DNA of 64,000 nt from positions 2,542,001-2,606,000 of the forward strand of contig NZ_CP053928.1 of assembly GCF_014108865.1 (NCBI RefSeq), read 5' to 3'. Both the position numbers and the translations under genes were made by a program. This DNA comes from Nocardioides sp. WS12 (GTDB lineage Bacteria; Actinomycetota; Actinomycetes; Propionibacteriales; Nocardioidaceae). The notes beneath the pieces were generated by a model. The model searched no databases, was not told the DNA's origin, and saw nothing but the letters and a program-made list of their open reading frames with translations. Shown piece by piece: positions 28,005-36,830 of the stretch. Each line of letters starts with the position of its first letter. Positions within the stretch are counted from its first letter, which is position 1.

Positions 28005-28042
28005 CGCCGAGCCCCTTTCGCGTCGGTTGCTGAGCCAATGCA

Positions 28043-28048
28043 ACGCTA
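28043..28048 (-). promoter_or_regulatory. Candidate -10 element of the sugar transferase gene
   Basis: TAGCGT on the minus strand, about 38 bp before the ATG, with no recognisable -35. That would suit an activator-dependent promoter. Confidence 0.4.
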
Positions 28049-28099
28049 TTCCAGCCGCTGGTGCAGGGGATCCGTCGTTTCGGTCAAATCTTGCGCCAC

Positions 28100-28121
28100 G
28101 ACTAGTCCTTTCGGACTAGTC
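28100..28121 (-). promoter_or_regulatory. Inverted repeat upstream of the glycan-initiation gene
   Basis: Perfect 9-bp arms GACTAGTCC and GGACTAGTC around a 4-base spacer. Read on the minus strand it contains TAGTCnGAAnnGACTAG, the same core found upstream of the pilin genes (44645-44660). It lies about 62 bp upstream of the candidate -10. The likely role is an operator or activator site; a terminator is less likely because the qcrB terminator is separate. Confidence 0.55.
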
Positions 28122-28159
28122 CGGTGCGCGAGGTCAGTTCCGGGCGGCCCGGAAATGCC

Positions 28160-28194
28160 GAACGCCGCCCCCGGAGAATCCGGGGACGGCGTTC
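28160..28194 (-). terminator. Rho-independent terminator of the ctaE-qcrCAB operon
   Basis: A 16-bp stem (28160-28175 with 28179-28194, 3-nt loop) just after the qcrB stop. In the minus-strand transcript all pairs form, including one G-U. Confidence 0.8.
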
Positions 28195-28204
28195 GATGGC
28201 TGGA

Positions 28205-29926
28205 TCAGTGATCCGCCGGGCCGTGCTTGTTCGGGCCGGCGGCGATCTGCGCCTCCAGCTCGTGCAACTCGTGCTCGGCGTGGTGCTGCGCGTCGTGCAG
28301 CTCCTCGGCCGTCGGCTTCTGCACGTTGTCCGCGAAGAAGATCGCCGACAGCTTGGCCCGCAGGCGCCGCAGCTTGACCTGGCGACCGGCCAGGCCGGAC
28401 GACTCGATCTCCTCCACCGTCTCCGGCGTCGGGTCGTTGTCGCGGGCGCTGAGGCGGTAGGCCTCGCCCTCGGGGAGCGGCAGGTGCTTCTCGGCGTAGC
28501 CGCCCTCGGGGGAGCGGACCAGGACACCCGACTCGTAGCCGTGCAGGAGCTTGCCCTCGTCGTGACGCTGGAGCGAGATGCACCAGCGCTTGGTGATGAT
28601 GAAGGCGATGACCGGCCCGATGAAGACCGCGGCACGCATGAAGTAGGTGATCTGGTTGATGCTGAGGTGCATCTTGATCGCGATGATGTCGTTACCGCCC
28701 GCGGCCCATGAGAGGCCGTAGAAGGTCATCAGCGCCACCATGATCGCCGTACGGGTCGGGGCGTTGCGCGGGCGCTGCAGCAGGTGGTGCTCCCGCTTGT
28801 CGCCGGTGATCCAGGATTCCAGGAACGGCAGCGCGATCAGGAGCATCAGCATCAGCGGCGGCATCACGAGGATCGGCAGCATGACGTTCCACGACAGGGT
28901 GATCCCGAAGATGTGGGTCTCCCAGGCAGGGATGATCCGGAGCAGGCCGTCGGGCCAGCCCATGTACCAGTCGGGCTGTGAGCCCGCGGTCACCTTGGAC
29001 GGGTCGTAGGGGCCGAACTTCCACACCGGGTTGAGCGAGAAGAGCCCACCCAGCAGGGTGATCACGCCGAACACGATGAAGAAGAAGCCACCGGCCTTCG
29101 CGGCGTAGACGGGGAGCATCGGGTACCCGACGACGTTCTCCTCGGTGCGGCCGGGACCGGCCCACTGCGTGTGCTTGTGGTAGACGAGCAGCAGCATGTG
29201 CGCGGCGACCAGGGCCAGCAGGATGCCCGGGATCAGCAGGATGTGCATGGCGTAGAACCGCGGGATGATCGAGTCACCCGGGAACTCTCCTCCGAAGAGG
29301 AAGAACGACATGTAGGTGCCGACCACGGGGGAGGCCTTCATGAAGCCGTCCGCCGCCCGGACGCCGGTGCCCGAGAGCAGGTCGTCGGGCAGGGAGTAAC
29401 CGGTGAAGCCCTCGAGCGTGCCCAGGAGCAGCAGCAGGCAGCCGATGACCCAGTTGAGCTCGCGCGGCTTGCGGAACGCGCCCGTGAAGTACACGCGCAT
29501 CATGTGGATCATCATCGAGGCGATGAAGATCATCGCGGCCCAGTGGTGCATCTGCCGCATGAGCAGACCGCCGCGGACATCGAACGAGATGTCCAGGGTG
29601 GAGGCCATGGCCGAGGACATGTGCACGCCGCGCAGCGGGTCGTAGGAGCCGTTGTACTGGATCTCGGTCATGCTCGGGTCGAACCACAGCGTCAGGAACA
29701 CACCGGTCAGCAGCAGGACGACGAAGCTCCACAGGGCGATCTCGCCGAGCATGAAGGACCAGTGGTCCGGGAAGACCTTGCGCAGGTTCTTCTTCATGGC
29801 GGTGCCGAGGCCGAGGCGCTCGTCTGCCCAGTTCGCGATGGCTCCGGCGGCCTTGGCCCCCTTCGGAGCGGCAGCGGGCTCGGTGCCGTTGGTCGTTGCG
29901 ACCTTGCTCATGTCACCAACGGTCAT
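28205..29926 (-). CDS. qcrB: Menaquinol-cytochrome c reductase, cytochrome b subunit
   Basis: About 573-aa cytochrome b of the actinobacterial bcc complex, which oxidises menaquinol. Heme b ligands lie in QMHHWAAMIF with MMIHMMRVYF, and in the second pair around LLALVAAHMLLLVYHKH. The quinol-site PEWY motif appears as PDWY (PDWYMGWPDG), as in other actinobacteria. The long C-terminal extension after helix 8 (about residues 420-573) is also actinobacterial. Start uncertain: ATG at 29926 has GGGAG 10 nt upstream, while GTG 29935 and ATG 29911 are in frame. It overlaps the qcrA end. Confidence 0.95.
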   Translation of the reverse strand: MTVGDMSKVATTNGTEPAAAPKGAKAAGAIANWADERLGLGTAMKKNLRKVFPDHWSFMLGEIALWSFVVLLLTGVFLTLWFDPSMTEIQYNGSYDPLRGVHMSSAMASTLDISFDVRGGLLMRQMHHWAAMIFIASMMIHMMRVYFTGAFRKPRELNWVIGCLLLLLGTLEGFTGYSLPDDLLSGTGVRAADGFMKASPVVGTYMSFFLFGGEFPGDSIIPRFYAMHILLIPGILLALVAAHMLLLVYHKHTQWAGPGRTEENVVGYPMLPVYAAKAGGFFFIVFGVITLLGGLFSLNPVWKFGPYDPSKVTAGSQPDWYMGWPDGLLRIIPAWETHIFGITLSWNVMLPILVMPPLMLMLLIALPFLESWITGDKREHHLLQRPRNAPTRTAIMVALMTFYGLSWAAGGNDIIAIKMHLSINQITYFMRAAVFIGPVIAFIITKRWCISLQRHDEGKLLHGYESGVLVRSPEGGYAEKHLPLPEGEAYRLSARDNDPTPETVEEIESSGLAGRQVKLRRLRAKLSAIFFADNVQKPTAEELHDAQHHAEHELHELEAQIAAGPNKHGPADH

Positions 29927-31013
29927 AGTAGTCACGCTCCCAGTAGCTCGGGCCGACCGGTTCGTCGAAGTCGCGGGTCGCGACGAGGTAGCCCTCGGCG
30001 TCCACGCCCAGCGGGAGCTGGGGGAGCGGACGTCCAGCGGGACCGAACACGACCTTGCCCGAATCGGCGAGGTCGAAGGTCGACTGGTGGCAGGGGCACA
30101 GCAGGTGGTGCGTCGTGCGCTCGTTCAGCGAGATCGGGCAACCCACGTGGGTGCAGATCTTGGAGTAGGCGACGATGCCGTTGACGGTCCAGTTCTCGCG
30201 GCTGTTGCCGTCCTTGTCCTTGCCCGGCTTGATGTCGTCCGGGTTCATCCGGAGCAGGACCAGCGAGGCCTTGGACTTGTGGACCTGCGCGGCGATGCCC
30301 TCGACCTCGGTCGGGTCGATCTCGTAGCGCTCCGGGTTGTGCAGGGCGTCGGGCTGGCAGTTGACCAGGTCACCGATCTCCAGGTCCGAGGCGAGGATCG
30401 GGGTCCAGATGCCGTCGCGCACGACGCGCATCGGCTTGTCCTTGAGGCCCTGGCCCCAGATCGTGTGCTCGAGCTTGTCGCCGGGCAGCGGGCCGAGGTC
30501 GCGCAGGAGGACAACGGCCGGGAGACCGACCAGGCCCATCGCGCCGAGCAGCGAGTTGCGGATCAGCGGACGCCGGCCGATGCCGGACTCCTCGATGCCG
30601 ACGTTGAGCGCCTCGAGCGTCGCGACCCGGTCCTCCTCGGGGGAGTTGGCCGGGTGACGCAGTTCGGAGATCTCCTGGTCGGCCATCAACTTGCGTGACC
30701 AGTGGATGATCCCGATGCCGATGAACAGCAGCGACATGCCGAGGCTGGCGCCGAGCGCCAGCGTCGAGGCACCGAAGCCGGCGAAGACGTGCCAGTTGTC
30801 GCCGACGTCGAGGGTGAAGTAGGCCACCAGGAACAGGACGGTGCAGATTGCGGAGAGTCCGAAGAAGCCGGCGACCTGTCGCTCGGCCCGCTTCTCCTTC
30901 GCGGGGTCGATGTCCGTCGGCCGCCACGTGTGGGCGGGCAGACCCGGGTCGGCGATCGGGTCAGCGACCGCCAGTTCCCCTCCGTGGGGGTCGGTGTTGT
31001 GTGCGTCGCTCAC
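29913..31013 (-). CDS. qcrA: Menaquinol-cytochrome c reductase, Rieske iron-sulfur subunit
   Basis: 366-aa Rieske protein with three predicted membrane helices in the middle, as in actinobacterial QcrA, rather than the single anchor of proteobacteria. The [2Fe-2S] ligands are in CTHVGCPI and CPCHQSTFDL, followed by GPAGRPLPQLPLGVD. The GTG at 31013 overlaps the qcrC TGA (GTGA). It passes electrons from menaquinol to the diheme QcrC. Confidence 0.95.
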   Translation of the reverse strand: MSDAHNTDPHGGELAVADPIADPGLPAHTWRPTDIDPAKEKRAERQVAGFFGLSAICTVLFLVAYFTLDVGDNWHVFAGFGASTLALGASLGMSLLFIGIGIIHWSRKLMADQEISELRHPANSPEEDRVATLEALNVGIEESGIGRRPLIRNSLLGAMGLVGLPAVVLLRDLGPLPGDKLEHTIWGQGLKDKPMRVVRDGIWTPILASDLEIGDLVNCQPDALHNPERYEIDPTEVEGIAAQVHKSKASLVLLRMNPDDIKPGKDKDGNSRENWTVNGIVAYSKICTHVGCPISLNERTTHHLLCPCHQSTFDLADSGKVVFGPAGRPLPQLPLGVDAEGYLVATRDFDEPVGPSYWERDYYDRW

Positions 31014-31885
31014 GCTGCCGCCTCGTCCTTCTTGTCGCTCGAGCGGGTGGTGTGGGCCGCAATCCAGACCGCGAAACCGACCAGGGCGCCGATGCCGACG
31101 AGCCAGGCGATGATGCCCTCGCTCACCGGACCGAGGCCACCGAGGGTGAGTCCGCCGTAGCTGGGCGCCTTGTCGAGGGTCTCGAGGTAGGCGATGACGG
31201 CCTTCTTGTCCTCCGGCGGGATGTTGCCGTCGGAGAACGTGTCCATCGTCTGCGGCCCGGTCAGCATCGCCTCGTAGATGTGCTTGGAGTCGACGCCGCG
31301 GATCTTGGGGGCGTAGCCGCCGCGGGGCATGGCGCCGCCGGAGCCCTCGAAGTTGTGGCAGGCGGTGCAGTTGGCGAGGAAGATCTGGCCGCCGCGGACG
31401 ACGAGCTCTTCGAGCTGCTTGTCGCTCATGCCCTCGGTGGAGTACAGCTCGGTGTCGGGGATCTCCGGACCGGTACCGAGGGAGCCGACGTACGCCGACA
31501 GCGCCTCGATCTCTTCCTTGTTGTAGACGACCTCCTTGCGGGGGGCCTGCGCACCGGGCTGGGCCATCGGCATCCGGCCGGTGCCGACCTGGAAGTCGAC
31601 GGCGGCCTCGCCCACATCGGTGAGCGCCGGGCCGTACTGCGAGCCGCCCTGGGTCAGGACGCCTTCGCCGTTCTGGCCGTGGCAGAAGGCACAACCCACG
31701 AGGAAGAGCTCGCGGCCCTCCTTGACCAGTTCTTCCTGGCCCTGGGTGGAGTCGGCCTGGGCCGGGGCGAACGCGGCGTACAGGCCACCGGTGAGCAGCA
31801 AGCCGCACACCAGCACCATCAGGCCGGCGATCGGGCCGCGGCGGTGCCGGGAGAGGCGACCGGCGGAGCGGTTCAGAAGGCGCAC
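31010..31885 (-). CDS. qcrC: Diheme cytochrome c subunit of the bcc complex
   Basis: 291-aa membrane-bound cytochrome cc that replaces soluble cytochrome c by bridging the bcc complex and the aa3 oxidase. Two heme-binding motifs are seen, CAFCH and CTACH, each in a cytochrome c domain. There is an N-terminal signal/anchor (GLMVLVCGLLLTGGLYAAFA) and a C-terminal helix (IIAWLVGIGALVGFAVWIAA). The GTG at 31885 is preceded by AAGGA; longer in-frame readings extend into ctaE and are not real. Confidence 0.95.
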   Translation of the reverse strand: MRLLNRSAGRLSRHRRGPIAGLMVLVCGLLLTGGLYAAFAPAQADSTQGQEELVKEGRELFLVGCAFCHGQNGEGVLTQGGSQYGPALTDVGEAAVDFQVGTGRMPMAQPGAQAPRKEVVYNKEEIEALSAYVGSLGTGPEIPDTELYSTEGMSDKQLEELVVRGGQIFLANCTACHNFEGSGGAMPRGGYAPKIRGVDSKHIYEAMLTGPQTMDTFSDGNIPPEDKKAVIAYLETLDKAPSYGGLTLGGLGPVSEGIIAWLVGIGALVGFAVWIAAHTTRSSDKKDEAAA

Positions 31886-31955
31886 AATCAGTCCTTGCGG
31901 GTCCGGGTCGGATCGGTGGGCGTACAACAGTTCTTCATCGCAGCGGCTCCTGGCG

Positions 31956-32621
31956 TCACTTGACCAGGTAGATCGTCGCGAACAGCCCGATCCACACGAC
32001 GTCGACGAAGTGCCAGTAATAGGAGACGACGATCGCGCTGACCGCCTGCTCGTGGGTGAAGCGTCGTGCGACGTACGTGCGCCCGAGGACGAAGAGGAAG
32101 GCAATGAGGCCGCCGGTCACGTGGATCCCGTGGAAGCCGGTGGTGAGGTAGAACATCGTGCCGTAGCCGTCGTGCGGGATCGTCACGCCTTCGTGGATCA
32201 GTTCGGCGTACTCGAGCGCCTGGCCGCCGATGAAGATCGCGCCCATGACGTACGTGAGGATGAACCACTCACGCAGGCCCCAGCCGGTCTTGCCGCCCCA
32301 GAACTTCCAGATCGGGCCGCCACGGCCGACCTGTCCGCGCTCGGCGGCGAAGACGCCCCACTGGCACGAGAACGACGACAACACGAGGATCGTGGTGTTG
32401 ATCGCCGCGAACGGAACGTTGAGCAGGGCGGTGTTGTCCGCCCACATCTCGGACGAAACCGATCGAATCGTGAAGTACGACGCGAAGAGCGCCGCGAAGA
32501 ACATGAGCTCGCTGGACAGCCAGATGATGGTGCCGACGGCGACCATGCTGGGTCGGTCGTGCTGGCCGTGAAGGCGCGAGGCCGGGAGAGATGCCGTTGC
32601 TGTGGTCGCCACGGGCGTCAT
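31956..32621 (-). CDS. ctaE: Cytochrome c oxidase subunit III (aa3)
   Basis: 221-aa membrane subunit III with about five helices. Recognisable: [28 protein letters not shown] [16 protein letters not shown], and the C-terminal [21 protein letters not shown], which is diagnostic of the family. The ATG at 32621 gives the family start, while an upstream ATG at 32681 would add a non-conserved tail. It is the first gene of ctaE-qcrC-qcrA-qcrB, 70 bp ahead of qcrC. The matching subunits I, II and IV lie 13 kb away on the plus strand. Confidence 0.95.
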   Translation of the reverse strand: MTPVATTATASLPASRLHGQHDRPSMVAVGTIIWLSSELMFFAALFASYFTIRSVSSEMWADNTALLNVPFAAINTTILVLSSFSCQWGVFAAERGQVGRGGPIWKFWGGKTGWGLREWFILTYVMGAIFIGGQALEYAELIHEGVTIPHDGYGTMFYLTTGFHGIHVTGGLIAFLFVLGRTYVARRFTHEQAVSAIVVSYYWHFVDVVWIGLFATIYLVK

Positions 32622-32685
32622 TATGGCGGTTCCTGACCTCATCGGCATCCCGACCCCCCGAACTAACGCTTCCGGAGCCACGACC

Positions 32686-32691
32686 TACGCT
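32686..32691 (+). promoter_or_regulatory. Candidate -10 element of ctaG
   Basis: TACGCT about 23 bp before the GTG, with a strong GAGGAGG ribosome site at 32702-32708. Confidence 0.4.
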
Positions 32692-32713
32692 CGATCCAGT
32701 CGAGGAGGTGCCC

Positions 32714-33640
32714 GTGGGGTTGGTCGTGACAGCAGCGGCAACAGCAGTGGAGACGCTGCCCCGGTTTGACCTCGGTGCCGTCTGGTCCGAGTGGTCCCTG
32801 GCCCCGCTTCCGCTGATCGCGACGGTCTGGGGTGTCGGGCTCTACGCGCTCGGGGTGGTGGCGATGCGTCGCCGCGGCGACGCGTGGCCGGTCGGACGCT
32901 CGATCGCGTGGGGCATCGGGATGTTCGCCTTCTACTTCGCGACCTCATCGGGCCTGGCGGCGTACGACACCGTCCTGGTGAGCGTGCACATGGTCCAGCA
33001 CATGGTGCTGTCGATGGTCGTCCCGCTGTCCCTGGCCCTGGGGGCGCCGGTGACGCTGGCGCTGCGCACGCTGCCGAAGATGCCCCGCGGATGGCTGCTG
33101 GCCTTCTTGCACTCGCCGGTGGCGAAGGTCCTCGGTTTCCCACCCCTCGCGTTCGCGCTCTACGTGCTCTCGCCGTGGGCGCTCTACTTCACCGGTTGGT
33201 ACGACGCCTCGCTCGAGTCGGTCTACGTCCACGAGATGATGCATGTGCACCTCGTGGCGGTCGGAGCCCTGTTCTTCTGGCCGATCGTCGGGATCGATCC
33301 GCTGCCCGGACGGGTCCAGCACCCATTCCGCGTGCTGCTGACCGTGATGACACTGCCGTTCCACGCGTTCCTCGGCGTGACGATCATGGGCCAGAACACC
33401 CTGCTCGGCGGCGACCACTACCCGTCGCTGCACGACGGACCGATGGGGGCCTGGCTGCCGGACCCGTTCGACGACCAGAACCTCGCCGGCGGAATCCTCT
33501 GGGCCGCGGGTGACCTCGTCGGCATCGGGTTCTTCCTGGTGCTGTTCATCCAGTGGGTGCGGGCGTCGATGAAGGAGGCCGAGCGCGAAGACCGTCGCCT
33601 GGACCGACTCGAACGGCAGGAGCGGGCGCGGACCGAGTAG
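32714..33640 (+). CDS. ctaG: Cytochrome c oxidase assembly factor CtaG-like membrane protein
   Basis: 308-aa polytopic protein of the caa3_CtaG family, involved in copper delivery to or assembly of the oxidase. Conserved His-rich membrane motifs are visible: VSVHMVQHMVLSMVVP and YVHEMMHVHLVAVGALFFWP, plus FHAFLGVTIM near a late helix. The C-terminus is a charged helix. The GTG at 32714 was chosen from the GAGGAGG at 5-nt spacing; a GTG at 32708 overlaps that site. It is divergent from ctaE with under 100 bp between, consistent with a joint respiratory role. Confidence 0.88.
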   Translation: MGLVVTAAATAVETLPRFDLGAVWSEWSLAPLPLIATVWGVGLYALGVVAMRRRGDAWPVGRSIAWGIGMFAFYFATSSGLAAYDTVLVSVHMVQHMVLSMVVPLSLALGAPVTLALRTLPKMPRGWLLAFLHSPVAKVLGFPPLAFALYVLSPWALYFTGWYDASLESVYVHEMMHVHLVAVGALFFWPIVGIDPLPGRVQHPFRVLLTVMTLPFHAFLGVTIMGQNTLLGGDHYPSLHDGPMGAWLPDPFDDQNLAGGILWAAGDLVGIGFFLVLFIQWVRASMKEAEREDRRLDRLERQERARTE

Positions 33641-33643
33641 CAT
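33638..33643 (+). promoter_or_regulatory. Leaderless -10-like element of the receiver-like gene
   Basis: TAGCAT, whose TAG is also the ctaG stop codon, seven bases before the GTG at 33651. Confidence 0.4.
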
Positions 33644-33650
33644 CGCGCGG

Positions 33651-34052
33651 GTGACCTCACCGAAGACCCTGAAGGTGCTTGTCTACAGCGACGACGTGCA
33701 CACCCGCGAGCAGGTCATCCTGGCGCTGGGTCGCCGTCCGCACCCCGATCTCCCCGAGCTCGAGTACGTCGAGGTCGCGACCGAGCCGGTCGTGATCCAG
33801 CACATGGATGCCGGACAGCTCGCGCTGGCGATCCTCGACGGCGAGGCCGTGCCCGCCGGTGGGATGGGCATCGCCAAGCAGCTCAAGGACGAGATCTACA
33901 ACTGCCCGCCGCTGCTGGTGCTCACCGGCCGGCCGCAGGACGCGTGGCTCGCCACCTGGTCCCGCGCAGACGCCGCGGTCTCGCACCCGATCGACCCGAT
34001 CGTGCTGGCCGAGGCCGTCGTCTCGCTGCTGCGCGCTCGCGTGCCTGCCTGA
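33651..34052 (+). CDS. Receiver-like (CheY-fold) protein
   Basis: 133-aa single-domain protein with the pattern of a response-regulator receiver: acidic pair in [13 protein letters not shown], possible phospho-acceptor Asp in [15 protein letters not shown], Thr in LLVLTGRP, and a final [12 protein letters not shown] where the usual conserved Lys-Pro is His-Pro. There is no output domain. It lies between ctaG and trpD, one base from trpD, and similar genes occur at this spot in other actinobacteria as far as remembered. Function unknown; possibly a degenerate receiver. Confidence 0.7.
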   Translation: MTSPKTLKVLVYSDDVHTREQVILALGRRPHPDLPELEYVEVATEPVVIQHMDAGQLALAILDGEAVPAGGMGIAKQLKDEIYNCPPLLVLTGRPQDAWLATWSRADAAVSHPIDPIVLAEAVVSLLRARVPA

Positions 34053-34053
34053 G

Positions 34054-35076
34054 ATGACCTGGCCTGACGTCCTCGGCACGCTCGTTGCCGGGGAGAACCT
34101 GACGCCTGCCCAGTCGACCTGGGCCATGGGCGAGATCCTCGACGGCGCGGCGACGCCCGCGCAGATCGCCGGCTTCGTCGTGGCGCTGCGCGCCAAGGGC
34201 GAGACCACCGAGGAACTCACCGGCCTCGTCGACGCGATGTACGGCGTGATGACGCCGATCTCGGTGCCCGGCCGACTGCTCGACGTGGTCGGCACCGGTG
34301 GCGACCGGTCGTTCTCCGTGAACATCTCGACCATGTCGGCCATCGTGGCGGCCGGTGCAGGAGCGCGCGTCGTCAAGCACGGAAACCGTTCGGCCTCCTC
34401 GCAGGCCGGTACCGCCGACGTGCTCGAGGCCCTCGGTGTCCGCCTCGACCTGCCGGCCGACCGGGTCGCCGAGGTGGCGATCGAGGCCGGCATCACCTTC
34501 TGCTTCGCGGCGTCCTTCCACCCGGCGATGCGGCACGCCGCGGTGCCCCGCAAGGAGTTGGGTATCGCGACTGCGTTCAACGTGATCGGGCCGCTGGCCA
34601 ACCCGGCCCGCCCTGCCGCCCAGGCCATCGGCTGCGCCGACCTGCGCCTGGCGCCGGTGATGGCCGGCGTGTTCGCCGGCCGTGGTGTCGACGCCTGGGT
34701 GTTCCGCGGGGACGACGGCCTCGACGAACTGACCACCACCACGACCTCGCAGGTCTGGGTCGTCCACGGTGGCGAGGTCGTTCACGCGACCGTCGACCCC
34801 AGTTCGCTCGGCCTGGCTCCGGCCACTCCCGAGGACCTGCGGGGCGGCGACGCAGCACACAACGCGGACGTCGTACGACGACTGCTGGAGGGTGTCCAGG
34901 GACCCGTCCGGGACGCCGTACTGCTCAACGCCGGAGCGGCGCTCGCCGTGTACGACGCGCCCGGTGAGCCCGTGCAGGAGGCCCTGGCGGCCGGCATCGT
35001 CCGTGCTGCCGAGGCCATCGACTCCGGTGCCGCCCAGGCCACGCTCGACCGTTGGGTTGCTGCCGCAGCCGGTTGA
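34054..35076 (+). CDS. trpD: Anthranilate phosphoribosyltransferase
   Basis: 340-aa enzyme joining anthranilate and PRPP in tryptophan biosynthesis. Signatures: early [17 protein letters not shown], the PRPP loop [39 protein letters not shown], and [20 protein letters not shown] followed by [11 protein letters not shown]. The length is normal. No other trp gene is near; trpD beside ctaE is a known actinobacterial arrangement (for instance Rv2192c-Rv2193). It is transcribed with the receiver-like gene. Confidence 0.95.
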   Translation: MTWPDVLGTLVAGENLTPAQSTWAMGEILDGAATPAQIAGFVVALRAKGETTEELTGLVDAMYGVMTPISVPGRLLDVVGTGGDRSFSVNISTMSAIVAAGAGARVVKHGNRSASSQAGTADVLEALGVRLDLPADRVAEVAIEAGITFCFAASFHPAMRHAAVPRKELGIATAFNVIGPLANPARPAAQAIGCADLRLAPVMAGVFAGRGVDAWVFRGDDGLDELTTTTTSQVWVVHGGEVVHATVDPSSLGLAPATPEDLRGGDAAHNADVVRRLLEGVQGPVRDAVLLNAGAALAVYDAPGEPVQEALAAGIVRAAEAIDSGAAQATLDRWVAAAAG

Positions 35077-35088
35077 GGTCCAGCCGGG

Positions 35089-36537
35089 TCAGCCCGTTCG
35101 GGGCTCGGTCAGGTAGACGAGGTCGTTGGTCTTCTTGACCGCGCTCCACCCGCGCTCCTCAAGCGCTGCGGCGAGCGGGATGTCGTCGGGCAGCAGGGCG
35201 ACGTGGGTGTCGAGATCGCCCAGCGTGTCCTCCCAGCCCGGCTCGAGCAGGAACAGGTCGTCGTACGCGTTGAGTTCTGCGTCGGTGTAGACGTCGCCGT
35301 ACCCGTGCATCGGGATGTCGAGGCCCGGGTCCGTCCAGAGCAGGACGGCTCCGATGGTGCGATCGGTCAGCACGACGGTTTCGTCGGGAAGGTCGTCGAG
35401 GAGGCCCGCGAAGGGCCGTACCTCGTCGGCCGGGACGTCGCGCAGCGGCAGTGCCGGAGCCAGTACGACGACCCCGACCGCCAGGGCGGCCACGACTGCC
35501 AGTTCGCGCCGGCCCGCCGGGCGGGTATCGGCCCTTGTTCCGCGCTCCTGGCGCAGGGCGGTCAGTTCGCGGGCGACGACGAGGGCAAGGACGACCAGGG
35601 CCAGCGGCAGGGTGCGGTTCGAGTAGATCGCGAACACGCAGCCGAGGCCGAGCAGGGCGATGTCATAGGGGCGCACTCCGTCGCGGCGGACCAGGAGCAG
35701 GACGGAGAGGGCCAGCAGGACGGTGACCGGCGCTGCGGCAAGCGTCACAAGTTCCGGGGCGCGCCACTCAACGAAGTGGTCGCCGCGCGCATTGACCAGG
35801 AGGATCGCCGACACCAGTCGCGGCCCGACCGGGGTGACGCAGGCGGCGAGCAGCATGCCTGCCGGGATGGCCACCAGGCGCAGCACCTCGGGGCGGGTGC
35901 TGCGGCGCTCCAGGCACACGGCCACGGCCAGCACGGCACTGGCGCCGACGCCGAGGATCCACATGCCATGGCTGGCGGCCCAGAGCCAGGCGAGGGGCAC
36001 CAGCCACCACGGGAGACGTCCGGTGCGGCGGGCCAGGTCCCAGGACGCGAGCACGGCGACGAGGAAGACGTAACTGAGGACCTGGGGGCGCAGCGAGAGG
36101 CTGGGCAGGCAACCGAGCAGGACCACTGCCGTGAGGGTGACGGCCGTGCCGGGCTTCGCGTGGCGGCGGACCAGCAGGTAGACCGCCGCCGTGAACCCGC
36201 TGACGAGCGCGGCGAACAGGACGACGAGTCCGGGGTCACCGAACACGTCGGCCAGCCAGGACATCCCGATCTGGGGGAGCCACTGGGTCGGCGCCCAGTC
36301 GTTGGTGGAGGCGGTGCTCACCTGGCCGGGATGGGCCAGCGACCAGCCGTTGCGGAACTCGTCGCCGAAGCGGAGGTGGAAGTACGTGTCGAAGGCGCGG
36401 AACGGCCGGCTCGCCAGCGTCGCCAACACCGCGGCCACCAGTACCCCCGCCAGCGGGGGCCATACGACGGCGAGCAGCGGGAAGCGGCCGGCGGTCTGCT
36501 TCGGGTGGGTCAGCCCCGGATCGGGCGCCGTCGCCAC
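35089..36537 (-). CDS. Polytopic membrane protein, GT-C-like
   Basis: 482-aa protein with about ten hydrophobic segments. The first external loop has FDTYFHLRFGDEFRNGW and NDWAPTQWLPQ, and a C-terminal soluble part of about 110 residues follows (VVLTDRTIGAVLLWTDPG, LLEPGWEDTLGDL). An Asp in the first loop followed by a helix-rich body recalls GT-C fold glycosyltransferases that use lipid-linked sugars, but this is only a resemblance. It begins 2 bp after the RAM-domain gene stop. Start GTG. Confidence 0.6.
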   Translation of the reverse strand: MATAPDPGLTHPKQTAGRFPLLAVVWPPLAGVLVAAVLATLASRPFRAFDTYFHLRFGDEFRNGWSLAHPGQVSTASTNDWAPTQWLPQIGMSWLADVFGDPGLVVLFAALVSGFTAAVYLLVRRHAKPGTAVTLTAVVLLGCLPSLSLRPQVLSYVFLVAVLASWDLARRTGRLPWWLVPLAWLWAASHGMWILGVGASAVLAVAVCLERRSTRPEVLRLVAIPAGMLLAACVTPVGPRLVSAILLVNARGDHFVEWRAPELVTLAAAPVTVLLALSVLLLVRRDGVRPYDIALLGLGCVFAIYSNRTLPLALVVLALVVARELTALRQERGTRADTRPAGRRELAVVAALAVGVVVLAPALPLRDVPADEVRPFAGLLDDLPDETVVLTDRTIGAVLLWTDPGLDIPMHGYGDVYTDAELNAYDDLFLLEPGWEDTLGDLDTHVALLPDDIPLAAALEERGWSAVKKTNDLVYLTEPRTG

Positions 36538-36539
36538 CG

Positions 36540-36818
36540 TCAGTCGAGTCCGATGGAGAACGCGGCCTCGAGGTCGTGGCGCGAGTAGGCCCGGTAGGCG
36601 ATGTGCGTCTCCGTGTCGACGACGCCGTCCACCTTGTTCAGGCGGTCCGCGACGACCGTCGCGATGTCGTCATGGCTCGCGACACGGATCAGCGCGATCA
36701 GGTCGATCTGGCCGGTGACGGAGTAGACCTCGCTCACTCCCTCGAGGGCGGCGATCGCCTCGGCGACCTCGGGAATCCGCGCGGTCTCGGCCTGCACGAA
36801 CACGATGGCGGTGATCAT
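36540..36818 (-). CDS. Stand-alone RAM (Lrp/AsnC ligand-binding) domain protein
   Basis: 92-aa protein consisting only of the effector/oligomerisation domain of Lrp/AsnC regulators (MITAIVFVQAETARIPEVAEAI, SEVYSVTGQIDLIALIRVAS, KVDGVVDTETHIAYRAYS). It lacks the DNA-binding helix-turn-helix. Such stand-alone proteins bind amino acids or similar ligands and may modulate full-length partners. It has its own leaderless promoter and is followed closely by a membrane protein gene, so they may share a transcript. Confidence 0.85.
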   Translation of the reverse strand: MITAIVFVQAETARIPEVAEAIAALEGVSEVYSVTGQIDLIALIRVASHDDIATVVADRLNKVDGVVDTETHIAYRAYSRHDLEAAFSIGLD

Positions 36819-36824
36819 GCGCCC

Positions 36825-36830
36825 ACTCTA
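36825..36830 (-). promoter_or_regulatory. Leaderless -10 element of the RAM-domain gene
   Basis: TAGAGT on the minus strand, six bases before the ATG at 36818. It falls at the very end of the upstream nuclease gene. Confidence 0.6.

Noticed and set aside
28100..28121. Reading the ACTAGTCC inverted repeat as the terminator of qcrB
   Set aside because: A better 16-bp hairpin lies at 28160-28194 directly after the qcrB stop, and the repeat shares its sequence with the pilin upstream site.
35203..36588. 461-codon plus-strand frame over the membrane protein gene
   Set aside because: Composition (Gly/Gln/Asp/Arg-rich) and position opposite a membrane protein with clear helices show it is a shadow frame.
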